Below, one piece after another: positions 8,810-17,166 of a stretch of 25,012 bases of DNA. Source of the stretch: Chitinophagaceae bacterium (GTDB lineage Bacteria; Bacteroidota; Bacteroidia; Chitinophagales; Chitinophagaceae); contig JACFNM010000013.1 of assembly GCA_019454915.1 (NCBI GenBank), positions 1-25,012 on the forward strand, written 5' to 3'. Each line of letters begins with the position of its first letter. Within the stretch, counting starts at the first letter, position 1. Below the pieces are notes generated by a model, which was not told where the DNA came from, searched no databases, and worked only from the letters and a program-made list of their open reading frames with translations. The translations under genes and the position numbers were made by a program.

Positions 8810-9859
8810 TCAACTTTTATGCAAATGAGTTACCACCAATTCTCTCAACTGTATACGCAGAACATCAGCCATACTATAACACTGAAGAAATTTCTCGTTA
8901 CCAAAATAAGCCGCCAGCTCTTCGGTGAGTTGTTTAATCTTTTCCGGAGGAGCCAGCACATCCTGATCTACGGATGCCTTGAGGTCCCGCAAGCGGTGTC
9001 GCTGAGCCTTGATTCGTTTAAACAGTTGCGCCCGCTCCTCTTGTTGGTATTGAGTAATTACTTCCTCATTCAAGTGCTCCCTTACTAACTCTACAAAAAC
9101 CCTGTTTTCTTTAAAAAATTGTGGCAAATAGAAGTTTTTTCGCCCTTCATAAGACTGCTGGTCAAAATCTATGGCCCGAATACAAAACTGTACGTCGTCA
9201 AAGTCCTGGGTGATGTCAAATACAAAATTATAACTCCGCATATCCCCTAATAATCTCGCAAAGCACCGCTCATTAAATTTCACAAACTCTTTTGCGATCC
9301 GTATGGGGTTAAAATCGGGACGATGAAGAAATTCCTTAATAAACATATCACCCGGTACACCCGCAATATGTTCTTCAATCAGGGTGTCATCGTCCACGAG
9401 ATAGTTGATATAATAGGGAGAAAGCAGATGTTCCAGTTCCAATCCCAAAATACGGGATGCATCTGCCTTTTTTATATACAGGTAACTGTATACGTCATTA
9501 AAGCTATTGACGACCTTAACGCGGAAAGGCTGAGAGTTGCCAAATACACAAAAATCAATCTTCTCCACGTGCAGATGGTCCTCGGCCTGGTTGGCGCCGG
9601 CAGCTTTTATAAATGAATAGATTCGAATCAGCGATTGGTGAATCTCCTGTGTAAGAGAGGGGTGATAAAAAACCGTTTCCCATAAAGTGTCCTCTCCTTT
9701 TTTATTATAGCAGGGCATCGAGTCGTCGAAGTGCTTCAGCGACTCGTATGAGATTGGTAATTGAATTTCTCTGCCGTATCGTTTCAAATATTTCTTGAAC
9801 GTTTTGCTTACGGCATATACATCCTTTTTTCTTGAAATCTGGTTATGGGAATTATCCAT
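8810..9859 (-). CDS. Uncharacterised protein with protein-kinase-like motifs
   Basis: A 349-residue soluble protein without signal peptide or membrane segment. I do not recognise a named family. Several motifs in order resemble a protein-kinase or aminoglycoside-phosphotransferase fold: a lysine in YLYIKKAD (127-133), a helix with glutamates in LELEHLL (140-146), a hinge-like IEEHIAGVPG (161-170), a catalytic-loop-like LLGDMRSYNFVFD (203-215, Asp206 and Asn211), and a metal-binding IDFD (230-233). The aspartate in the loop is preceded by Gly rather than the usual His-Gly. The C-terminal ~90 residues are helical and charged. A perfect -7 box precedes the gene and no partner gene is adjacent. 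A small-molecule or protein kinase role is only inferred. Confidence 0.8.
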   Translation of the reverse strand: MDNSHNQISRKKDVYAVSKTFKKYLKRYGREIQLPISYESLKHFDDSMPCYNKKGEDTLWETVFYHPSLTQEIHQSLIRIYSFIKAAGANQAEDHLHVEKIDFCVFGNSQPFRVKVVNSFNDVYSYLYIKKADASRILGLELEHLLSPYYINYLVDDDTLIEEHIAGVPGDMFIKEFLHRPDFNPIRIAKEFVKFNERCFARLLGDMRSYNFVFDITQDFDDVQFCIRAIDFDQQSYEGRKNFYLPQFFKENRVFVELVREHLNEEVITQYQQEERAQLFKRIKAQRHRLRDLKASVDQDVLAPPEKIKQLTEELAAYFGNEKFLQCYSMADVLRIQLRELVVTHLHKS

Positions 9860-9888
9860 GATAAATTACTGCTTCAGGCTTATCCCTG

Positions 9889-9896
9889 CAAATGTA
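9889..9896 (-). promoter_or_regulatory. Bacteroidota -7 promoter box for the kinase-like gene
   Basis: Read on the minus strand the sequence is TACATTTG, an exact TAnnTTTG match, 29 bases before the ATG at 9859. No clear -33 box is seen. It supports a separate transcript from the lipoprotein gene upstream. Confidence 0.55.
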
Positions 9897-9989
9897 CCGA
9901 CTCTTGGCGTTTTGACGAATCTCCGTATTCTTCGAACGCATTTCAAACCTTCGCCGGCTGACGCCTCAACCGGGACGGTATTGAAAAAC

Positions 9990-10958
9990 TCATTTTTTAA
10001 CCGGAGGCTTCTTCACGGGTTTCCTGATGTCTTCTTTCTTCTTTGAAAAAGAGCCCTCAAAAACACACTTAATATCCCGGTAGTTGCCACATCCCTTTTC
10101 TTCCCGGAGCGTTACCTTATTACCGGAGAATGTGAGTTCCAGTTCACAGGGATCACCCGATTGGCGATAAAAGGCCCTGTCTGGCTTGGCCAGCACGGCT
10201 TCGCCTTTTATTTCACCCGCACAACCATCCTTTTTCTCAAAATGTACAAAAAACAGTATCCGGTTGGCTTTTTTCCCATCCCTGACAGACACAAAATTCC
10301 TTTTGTCCTGGATATAGTCACCGGACAATTTATGCTTGTGCGGGAAAGTGTCTATCGGATTGTACACTTCCCGGGGCACCACCGGTTCATTCGATTCTAT
10401 CTTTATATGCGTAAAAGTACCGATGTCATTGTATACATAGGCGTTCAGCCTGTAATAATCTTCACCCGAAGCGCCTTTATAGGACTGACGAGTTGTAACC
10501 ACATATCTTTCGTCTATAGTGCTCATAAAGGATTTTTTGCGGTCGGGGTTATTTTTCACAAAACGCATCGATGCCTTAAAGTTCCTGCGACTATCAAAAC
10601 ATAAAATATAGGCCGCCTGTGTGGAAAGGGTAGCGGCTTTCAATAGCAGGTAGGTCTCATTTTTCTCCACGCTTACTTTTCCCCAGGCATAAAACCTGGG
10701 AGCCGCATTCTTGTCGAAATCCCCCGCATAAACCGAATCGGGCACAAACTGGGACAGCACTTTTTTACTAATCAGCAAAGAATCGGGTAGCTTACGGCTA
10801 ATCTGTGTATCGGTAATACTATATGGCAGCGGGAGTTCCCGAAAGAATTCGATGAAGTCGTTTATGTCTACCGGGTCATCTCCCGATAGGTCTACCTTTT
10901 TACTCTTGCAGGAAAACAATATGAAAACGGTAGCAAAAATTGTTAATAACCTTGCCAT
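9990..10958 (-). CDS. Uncharacterised lipoprotein
   Basis: A 322-residue protein with a short signal sequence and lipobox ending FSC (Cys17), so it should be lipid-anchored in the envelope. The mature part has no motif I recognise. The C-terminal half holds four cysteines (near DGCAGE, GDPCEL, KGCGNY and DIKCVF), which may form disulfides. The extreme C-terminus is strongly basic and proline-rich (KKPPVKK). It is likely a single gene: 130 bases separate it from the downstream gene, which has its own promoter. It resembles lineage-restricted hypothetical lipoproteins of Bacteroidota. No function can be assigned. Confidence 0.8.
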   Translation of the reverse strand: MARLLTIFATVFILFSCKSKKVDLSGDDPVDINDFIEFFRELPLPYSITDTQISRKLPDSLLISKKVLSQFVPDSVYAGDFDKNAAPRFYAWGKVSVEKNETYLLLKAATLSTQAAYILCFDSRRNFKASMRFVKNNPDRKKSFMSTIDERYVVTTRQSYKGASGEDYYRLNAYVYNDIGTFTHIKIESNEPVVPREVYNPIDTFPHKHKLSGDYIQDKRNFVSVRDGKKANRILFFVHFEKKDGCAGEIKGEAVLAKPDRAFYRQSGDPCELELTFSGNKVTLREEKGCGNYRDIKCVFEGSFSKKKEDIRKPVKKPPVKK

Positions 10959-10974
10959 ATTATTTCATTCAGTT

Positions 10975-10982
10975 CTAAAATA
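10975..10982 (-). promoter_or_regulatory. Possible -7 box for the lipoprotein gene
   Basis: On the minus strand the sequence is TATTTTAG, seven of eight positions of TAnnTTTG, 16 bases before the ATG at 10958. No -33 element is visible, so support is weak. Confidence 0.3.
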
Positions 10983-11108
10983 GGTGTTTCTTTTCTTCAC
11001 GTGCTAAATTATTTTGTTCTGATGGTAAAGACGGCAAAAAAGGCCACTTCTTTGGAAAAGAGAACGAAGCCAGGGTAATTTTCAACATTATATCGGCGGC
11101 AGCAAAAA

Positions 11109-11128
11109 TTAATTAAATGTTTAATTAA
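11109..11128. promoter_or_regulatory. Perfect 20-bp palindrome upstream of mntH (candidate operator)
   Basis: TTAATTAAA (11109-11117) and TTTAATTAA (11120-11128) are perfect inverted repeats around a TG spacer. The site lies about 55 bases upstream of the candidate -7 box of the Nramp gene. Such symmetry suits a dimeric repressor, but the arms contain only A and T, so chance is a real alternative. Confidence 0.4.
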
Positions 11129-11135
11129 ATAATTC

Positions 11136-11163
11136 TTAGATTGGCCTAATTTTTTAATTAGGC
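11136..11163. promoter_or_regulatory. DtxR/MntR-like box overlapping an 8-bp inverted repeat upstream of mntH
   Basis: TTAGATTGGCCTAA (11136-11149) agrees at 12 of 14 positions with TTAGGTTAGCCTAA, part of the classical DtxR operator as I remember it. It overlaps a perfect inverted repeat, GCCTAATT (11144-11151) and AATTAGGC (11156-11163), separated by TTTT. The right arm sits about where a -33 element would lie for the -7 box at 11184, so binding there would block transcription. Repression by a metal-sensing DtxR/MntR-type regulator is inferred, supported by the metal transporter downstream. Confidence 0.45.
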
Positions 11164-11183
11164 GTACGAAATTACTGATTGTA

Positions 11184-11191
11184 TAATTTTT
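11184..11191 (+). promoter_or_regulatory. Possible -7 box for mntH
   Basis: TAATTTTT matches TAnnTTTG at seven of eight positions and ends 20 bases before the ATG at 11212. A TTG start at 11179 would lie upstream of this box, which favours 11212 as the real start. Confidence 0.35.
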
Positions 11192-11211
11192 CAGGCTTTC
11201 TTTACCAGGTT

Positions 11212-13101
11212 ATGAAATTTACCCATCATTCTGACAATTCATTAAGCGAAGTTCATCAAAGTATTGATACTACCCGGCCAAATCAAAAATCTAAATGGAA
11301 GAGGGCTCTTGCATTTATCGGTCCTGCTTATCTCGTGAGTGTAGGATACATGGACCCGGGCAATTGGGCAACTGATTTGGCGGGCGGCAGCAAGTTTGGT
11401 TATAAACTAATTTGGGTACTATTGATGAGTAACCTGATGGCCCTGTTGTTACAGAGCCTTGCAGCACGCCTCGGGATTGTGCGCGGAAGAGACCTTGCCC
11501 AGGTAAACCGGGAAAGCTACCCCAAATCCGTCAATTTTGTCTTGTATCTGCTGGCGGAGATAGCTATTGCCGCAACCGATCTGGCTGAGGTACTCGGAAT
11601 GGCCATAGGGTTAAACCTGCTTACGGGCTTACCTTTGATTTGGGGAGTAATCATCACCGTTCTGGATACTTTTATCCTCTTGTTTCTGCAACGCATGGGG
11701 ATGCGGGTGATGGAGGCATTTATCGTTGCCCTGATATTGATCATCGGCGTATCTTTTCTGATCGAAATCCTGCTGGCAAAACCCGATCTGCAGGAAATGG
11801 CCCAGGGATTTATTCCCAGCATACCCAACAACGAAGCCCTATATATAGCCATTGGCATCATAGGGGCTACCGTGATGCCCCATAATTTGTATTTGCACTC
11901 CTCCATTGTGCAGACACGGAAAATAAACCGCGACGAGAAAAGTATCCGTTATGCTTTGAAGATGAACATGGTGGACAGCACCATTGCCCTGAATCTCGCC
12001 TTTCTGGTAAATGCTGCTATCCTGGTACTTGCCGCTGCCACTTTTTTTAAAACGGGTCGCACTGATGTAGCTCAATTAGAACAAGCCCATGAGTTACTTT
12101 CTCCGCTGTTAGGTACCACGTTAGCATCTTCACTCTTTGCCATCGCGTTGATCGCTGCCGGTCAAAGCTCCACCGTCACCGGAACCCTGGCAGGGCAGAT
12201 TATCATGGAGGGATACCTGCACCTGCGTATTAATCCGTTGTTAAGAAGATTGATTACGCGCCTGGCAGCCATCATTCCGGCGCTCATTGTCATACTCATT
12301 TACGGCGACAAAGAATTAGATGCATTGCTTATTTTAAGCCAGGTGATCCTGAGCCTTCAATTGGGATTCGCGATCATTCCGCTGATTCATTTTGTCAGTA
12401 ATAAAAAGACGATGGGCAAATTTGCCATCCGGCCGCTTACGCAAATAGCCGCCTGGTTTGTTACGCTCATTCTCGTGTACCTCAATATCAGCATGGTGAC
12501 CGAAGAAACACGGTTCGTATTTGAAGACCCTAACTCCGGTATTTGGAAATATGTCTTGCTGCTGACCGGTTTATTTTTCTTTGGACTATTACTCTATATC
12601 AGTTTTCAACCGCTGATACATAAATTCACCATTCGGGATACACATTCCATTCATCCAAAGCCTGACGCAGATATGGAATTCACTATTCCCGAATTCGCCA
12701 AAATAGCAGTGGCGCTTGATTTCAGTAAGGACGACGCTAAACTGATTTCCTATGCGCTCGCCCAGGGGAAAGCCCATGCGAGTTATCTTCTGATACATGT
12801 TGTAGAAAGTGTGTCAGCAAGATTGTTGGGCAGAGAGAGTGATGACCATGAGACGAAGGAGGATGAAAAGAGATTACTCTTATATAAAAATGCACTTCAG
12901 GAAAAAGGCTACAAGGCGGAAATCGCTTTAGGGTTTGATAAAAGGGCTTCCGAAATAGCCCGATTGACCAAAGAGCACGAGGCCGATATCCTCGTTATCG
13001 GTGCGCACGGGCATAGCGGCATCCAGGATTTTATTCACGGACAAACCGTGAACACGGTGAGACATGAATTAAAAATACCCGTGTTGGTGGTGAACATTTA
13101 G
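11212..13101 (+). CDS. mntH: Nramp-family Mn2+/Fe2+ transporter fused to a UspA domain
   Basis: A 629-residue inner-membrane protein in two parts. Residues ~30-470 form an Nramp transporter with the TM1 metal-binding motif DPGN (48-51) and the TM6 motif MPHNLYLHS (222-230), so proton-coupled Mn2+/Fe2+ import is expected. Residues ~495-629 form a cytoplasmic universal stress protein domain with the nucleotide-binding glycine pattern GAHG..SG........HG (597-610); a Gln follows the last Gly where Ser/Thr is usual. Plain MntH ends near residue 410-440, so the Usp part is an extra module. The ATG at 11212 is preferred over a TTG at 11179. Palindromes upstream suggest control by a metal-responsive repressor. 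A regulatory role for the Usp domain is inferred. Confidence 0.93.
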   Translation: MKFTHHSDNSLSEVHQSIDTTRPNQKSKWKRALAFIGPAYLVSVGYMDPGNWATDLAGGSKFGYKLIWVLLMSNLMALLLQSLAARLGIVRGRDLAQVNRESYPKSVNFVLYLLAEIAIAATDLAEVLGMAIGLNLLTGLPLIWGVIITVLDTFILLFLQRMGMRVMEAFIVALILIIGVSFLIEILLAKPDLQEMAQGFIPSIPNNEALYIAIGIIGATVMPHNLYLHSSIVQTRKINRDEKSIRYALKMNMVDSTIALNLAFLVNAAILVLAAATFFKTGRTDVAQLEQAHELLSPLLGTTLASSLFAIALIAAGQSSTVTGTLAGQIIMEGYLHLRINPLLRRLITRLAAIIPALIVILIYGDKELDALLILSQVILSLQLGFAIIPLIHFVSNKKTMGKFAIRPLTQIAAWFVTLILVYLNISMVTEETRFVFEDPNSGIWKYVLLLTGLFFFGLLLYISFQPLIHKFTIRDTHSIHPKPDADMEFTIPEFAKIAVALDFSKDDAKLISYALAQGKAHASYLLIHVVESVSARLLGRESDDHETKEDEKRLLLYKNALQEKGYKAEIALGFDKRASEIARLTKEHEADILVIGAHGHSGIQDFIHGQTVNTVRHELKIPVLVVNI

Positions 13102-13119
13102 GATAAATGCCATCTTTTG

Positions 13120-13146
13120 AGCTAAGAAGGACTACTGAGCTTTTTT
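13120..13146 (+). terminator. Weak intrinsic terminator after mntH
   Basis: AGCT (13120-13123) plus AG pairs with CT plus AGCT (13138-13141), with one internal mismatch and an 8-nt loop, followed directly by a T-run. The stem is short and A/T-rich at its end, so support is modest. It sits 19 bases after the mntH stop. Confidence 0.3.
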
Positions 13147-13195
13147 CAAACAATTGTTGTAATTTCAACTTATTACTTCAGGCTAACCATTTACT

Positions 13196-14737
13196 ATGCT
13201 CACAAAAACCTTTGGAAGTGCTGTTTATGGAGTGGAAGCGCTCACCATCACCGTAGAAGTTCACGTAACCAATGGTCAGAAATTTTACTTAGTCGGATTA
13301 CCGGATAATGCCGTTAAAGAAAGCGCACAAAGAATAGAGAGTGCGCTGAAAAGTACTGGTTACTACATGCCACGCACGAAAGTGATCATCAATCTTGCTC
13401 CGGCGGATATTAAAAAAACCGGTACCGCTTTTGACCTTCCTATTGCCATGGCGCTCCTTGGCGCCAGTGAACAAATACCCAATGCCGACCGGCTTTCGGA
13501 ATACGTAATCATGGGCGAACTGAGTCTGGATGGGCATATATTACCCATTAAAGGCGCATTGCCCATCGCCATCACCGCCCGTAAAGAGCAATTTAAAGGG
13601 CTCATTGTGCCGGTACAGAATTGCCGTGAAGCGGGTATCGTCAACAATCTGAAAGTATATGGGGTGAGTCATATCACGGAAGTGATTGAGTTTTTTAAAG
13701 ATGAAAATTCACTGCAGCCCGTAAGTATTGATACCAAGGATGAATTCTACCGTTCTCAATATAATTTTGAATACGATTTCAGTGATGTAAAGGGGCAGGA
13801 AAATATTAAAAGGGCGCTGGAGATAGCCGCAGCCGGCGGACATAATGTAATTTTAATCGGACCTCCCGGTGCGGGTAAGACGATGCTGGCAAAACGCCTG
13901 CCGTCCATCTTACCACCCCTTAGCTTACAGGAAGCCTTAGAAACGACCAAGATTCACAGCGTGGCCGGAAAAGTTCCTTCCAATACCACTCTCATTTCGC
14001 AAAGGCCTTTTCGTTCGCCGCATCACACCATCAGTGATGCCGCGTTGGTCGGTGGCGGAGGAGTACCCCAGCCCGGTGAAATTTCTTTGTCTCATAACGG
14101 CGTGTTGTTTTTGGATGAGTTACCCGAATTCAAGAGAACCGTACTGGAAGTGATGCGGCAGCCCATGGAGGAAAGAAGAGTGACCATTTCCAGAGCCAAA
14201 GTGGCTATAGATTTTCCCGCAAGTTTTATGCTTATTGCCTCCATGAATCCTTGTCCCTGCGGATTTTATAACCATCCCGAAAAAGAGTGTACCTGCCCCG
14301 CCGGCGCCGTGCAAAAGTATTTGAATAAGGTTTCCGGACCGTTGCTGGATAGAATAGATCTTCATGTGGAAGTGACCCCCGTACCATTTTCGGCATTGGC
14401 CACGCATAAAACGGGTGAAACTTCGGCGTCTATAAGAGAGCGGGTCATCAAAGCGCGGGATATCCAGTCCAATAGATACGCGGATCATGACGGTATTTAC
14501 TGCAATGCCCAGATCGGCAGTAGTATGCTCAAAAAAATTTGTGACATAGATGGGGCGGGACAGTCTCTGTTAAAAAATGCTATGAATAAATTGAATCTGT
14601 CGGCAAGGGCTTATGATCGCATACTCAAAGTGTCCCGTACTATTGCAGACCTCGCAGGGAGTGACCCCATCAGGACAGAACATCTTGCCGAAGCCATTCA
14701 GTATCGCAGCCTGGACAGGGAAGGATGGGCGGGATGA
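13196..14737 (+). CDS. YifB/ComM family Mg-chelatase-like AAA+ ATPase
   Basis: A 513-residue cytoplasmic AAA+ ATPase with the three parts of the family. An N-terminal Lon-protease-like ChlI domain (about 1-180) is followed by a Mg-chelatase-type AAA module with Walker A GPPGAGKTM (222-230), Walker B VLFLDE (303-308) and an arginine-finger region GPLLDRID (381-388), then a C-terminal helical domain (about 420-513). Cysteines at 353, 355, 365 and 367 (NPCPCG and ECTCP) form the usual family zinc-like cluster. Members such as ComM are hexameric helicases that promote branch migration of incoming DNA in natural transformation; whether that holds here is unknown. The gene appears monocistronic and converges with the radical SAM gene. 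Confidence 0.95.
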   Translation: MLTKTFGSAVYGVEALTITVEVHVTNGQKFYLVGLPDNAVKESAQRIESALKSTGYYMPRTKVIINLAPADIKKTGTAFDLPIAMALLGASEQIPNADRLSEYVIMGELSLDGHILPIKGALPIAITARKEQFKGLIVPVQNCREAGIVNNLKVYGVSHITEVIEFFKDENSLQPVSIDTKDEFYRSQYNFEYDFSDVKGQENIKRALEIAAAGGHNVILIGPPGAGKTMLAKRLPSILPPLSLQEALETTKIHSVAGKVPSNTTLISQRPFRSPHHTISDAALVGGGGVPQPGEISLSHNGVLFLDELPEFKRTVLEVMRQPMEERRVTISRAKVAIDFPASFMLIASMNPCPCGFYNHPEKECTCPAGAVQKYLNKVSGPLLDRIDLHVEVTPVPFSALATHKTGETSASIRERVIKARDIQSNRYADHDGIYCNAQIGSSMLKKICDIDGAGQSLLKNAMNKLNLSARAYDRILKVSRTIADLAGSDPIRTEHLAEAIQYRSLDREGWAG

Positions 14738-14788
14738 GCCTGTACCCGGAAGTCTCTAAAAGCAATTGTTCCCATTGCAGTAGTAATC

Positions 14789-16090
14789 CTAATGGGCAAA
14801 ATCCGATTCAAAATTTCCGTGAATTCTTTCTATAGGAGGATTGAAATACCCGTATTTCAGGTTTGGAAATTCTTCATGTATCAAATCCATCATCCGGCGC
14901 ACACCCAGGCAGTCGCCGGTTTCCTGAACTCCTATCTTTCCCAGATACCAATCGGGGTCAATATTAAAATTCCGCCATTGTATCATATTCAAATCGGTAT
15001 CTCTGATTAACTTCCGCAGCGCTTCATATTCCTCCACATTGTCCGTCATTCCGGGAAAAACAAAGTAATTGATGGAGGTCCAGCCACCGTAATGCTTCAC
15101 CACCTTCAGGCTTTCGACAATATCTTCAAATACGTAATTGTTGGGCCGGTAATATGCTTCATATATCTGCTTGCGTGCAGAATTCGTACTCACCCGTATG
15201 CTATTTAGCCCCGCCTCACACAAAGCTTTGACGGCTGCGGGCTTAGAGCCGTTGGTATTGATATTGATGCTGCCTTTGGAAGTATGTTTACGGATCTCCA
15301 GGACAGACTCCCGGATCGTCTCCCACATCAGCAGCGGTTCTCCCTCACAACCCTGTCCGAAGCTCACCAGCGGGAAGGGGGCCGTTTGCAGATGGGGTAC
15401 GGTAAACTCCACAATCTCTTCGGGAGTCGGTTTAAAGCTGAGGCGGTCCTGGTTAGAAATAATCTGCTCATCCTCGGGCTGAAAGGATATACAGCCGATA
15501 CAATTGGCGTTGCAGGCCGGTGAAGAGGGAACGGGGCATTCCCAGCGGCCGATAAAATAATTGCGCGCAGCAGGACAACGATAAGTCAACGCACAATTTT
15601 CTGCCAGGTGTTTAACCAGGCGATTATGCGGATAAGCCTGCATCAGGTGTTCGGCACCCGACTGAATTTTTTCATCATTAAACCCACCGCACTCCTGCCT
15701 GATATCCTGTTCTATGCGTACTGCCGGCACATAAAACTGCTCATCTTGCCAACTCACGGCCGTATAACAGAATAACGGCAAAACCGGTGCAGCAGGATCG
15801 GTTTCATAGGCGGCAAGATACAATCCGGTGTGCGCAGGAGGTATAAAGGCCGCCACGGCCCACCCTTTTTCGCACAGGCGCATTTCACCCGTCTCCACAT
15901 CTATTCCAATACCTTTTCTACCCGGCAATTCATATAGCGACCCGCCATCCGGAAGCAAAATCCAATCTTCCACCACTACCGGAACCGCATCCCAGCCACT
16001 TCTTCCAACAGCAAAGAGCGTAGTATCTTCAAAGATATTTCCTTCACCATCGGAATATAACAGGTAGGGAGATTGCTGCAGTGCGGGCAT
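14789..16090 (-). CDS. Radical SAM protein of unknown function
   Basis: A 433-residue protein. The radical SAM 4Fe-4S motif is CNANCIGC (Cys193, Cys197, Cys200), followed by GQGCEGEPLL (246-255, the GEP-like SAM-binding motif) and a beta/alpha barrel running to about 420. The N-terminal ~165 residues match nothing I know. Cys166, Cys172 and Cys185, just before the cluster motif, are candidates for an extra metal site. It is not RimO or MiaB: the UPF0004 and TRAM domains are absent. It starts two bases after the ftsY stop, so it is the last gene of the rpmB operon and likely translationally coupled. Substrate and reaction are unknown; a link to ribosomes or membrane targeting is suggested by context only. 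Confidence 0.88.
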   Translation of the reverse strand: MPALQQSPYLLYSDGEGNIFEDTTLFAVGRSGWDAVPVVVEDWILLPDGGSLYELPGRKGIGIDVETGEMRLCEKGWAVAAFIPPAHTGLYLAAYETDPAAPVLPLFCYTAVSWQDEQFYVPAVRIEQDIRQECGGFNDEKIQSGAEHLMQAYPHNRLVKHLAENCALTYRCPAARNYFIGRWECPVPSSPACNANCIGCISFQPEDEQIISNQDRLSFKPTPEEIVEFTVPHLQTAPFPLVSFGQGCEGEPLLMWETIRESVLEIRKHTSKGSININTNGSKPAAVKALCEAGLNSIRVSTNSARKQIYEAYYRPNNYVFEDIVESLKVVKHYGGWTSINYFVFPGMTDNVEEYEALRKLIRDTDLNMIQWRNFNIDPDWYLGKIGVQETGDCLGVRRMMDLIHEEFPNLKYGYFNPPIERIHGNFESDFAH

Positions 16091-16092
16091 AT

Positions 16093-17070
16093 TTACACTT
16101 CTTTTTTTGATTGATTCAGACTGAACAGGCTATCTACAAACTCATGCTTATCAAAAACCAAAAGGTCTTCCATCTTTTCCCCTACTCCAATAAATTTCAC
16201 CGGAATCTTGAAATGGTTGGCAATGGAAAGTACAACGCCTCCTTTTGCCGTTCCATCCAGCTTGGTAATGGTGAGCGCCGTTACCTCGGTAGCTGCCGTA
16301 AAATGCTTGGCCTGCTCAAGGGCGTTCTGACCCGTGGAGCCGTCCAATACCAGCATCACCTCATGGGGGGCATCGGGGATTACTTTTTGTATCACCCTTT
16401 TTATCTTACTCAGTTCATCCATAAGGTGCGCCTTATTATGCAAACGACCGGCCGTATCAATCAGGATAACATCCACCCCTTTTGAAACACCGCTGTTTAC
16501 CGTATCAAAAGCAACAGAAGCCGGATCACTGCCCATTTCTTTTTTTACAATAGGTACCCCCACGCGTTCACTCCAAATAGTTAGTTGATCAACTGCTGCG
16601 GCCCGGAAAGTATCCGCCGCGCCTAATAAAACCGATTTACCTCCTTTCTTGAAATTGTGGGCCAGCTTACCTATCGTGGTCGTCTTTCCCACGCCGTTCA
16701 CACCCACCACCAATATTACAAACGGTTTCGCCTTCAATTCGCTGTCAAAACCGTAGTTGTTATCATCAGGCGTATCCGCCAGCACACCTTCCATTTCCTC
16801 CTGCAGAATAACATTCAACGCTGCGGTATTCAGATATTTATCCTTGGCCACCCTTTCTTCTATCCGCTCTATGATCTTCACCGTGGTGTCTAATCCCACA
16901 TCCGCAGTAATCAGGGCTTCTTCCAATTCATCCAATATTTCCGCATCCACCGTACTCTTACCAGCAATGGCTTTGGTAACCCTGGAAAAAAAATTCTCCT
17001 TCGTTTTCTGCAAGCCCTCTTCCAGGCTTTCCTTTTCCTTTTTCCCAAATAATTTTCCGAAAAAACCCAT
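16093..17070 (-). CDS. ftsY: Signal recognition particle receptor FtsY
   Basis: A 325-residue SRP GTPase that docks SRP-ribosome complexes at the inner membrane. The N-domain (about 1-110) starts with an amphipathic, basic segment (MGFFGKLFGKKEK). The long acidic A-domain of E. coli FtsY is missing, as in many bacteria. G-domain motifs are all present: GVNGVGKTT (123-131), DTFRAAA (153-159), DTAGR (205-209) and TKLDG (269-273). The gene lies in the conserved Bacteroidota cluster rpmB-rpmG-DUF4295-ftsY, 96 bases after DUF4295, and is followed after two bases by a radical SAM gene. Confidence 0.97.
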   Translation of the reverse strand: MGFFGKLFGKKEKESLEEGLQKTKENFFSRVTKAIAGKSTVDAEILDELEEALITADVGLDTTVKIIERIEERVAKDKYLNTAALNVILQEEMEGVLADTPDDNNYGFDSELKAKPFVILVVGVNGVGKTTTIGKLAHNFKKGGKSVLLGAADTFRAAAVDQLTIWSERVGVPIVKKEMGSDPASVAFDTVNSGVSKGVDVILIDTAGRLHNKAHLMDELSKIKRVIQKVIPDAPHEVMLVLDGSTGQNALEQAKHFTAATEVTALTITKLDGTAKGGVVLSIANHFKIPVKFIGVGEKMEDLLVFDKHEFVDSLFSLNQSKKEV

Positions 17071-17166
17071 AGAATATATTTACAGCTTAAAACAACAAAA
17101 GCCATCGCGACCCCAGATCGTGACAGCTTTACAATATTCTCACTCCAGATAAACCGGTTCCTACTC

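Noticed and set aside
14738..14788. Possible bidirectional terminator between the convergent yifB-like and radical SAM genes
   Set aside because: Only a 5-bp stem (GCAAT/ATTGC) and no T-run on either side.
14789..16090. Radical SAM gene considered as rimO because of its position
   Set aside because: It lacks the N-terminal UPF0004 domain and its cysteines and the C-terminal TRAM domain, and its cluster motif sits at residue 193 in a different context.
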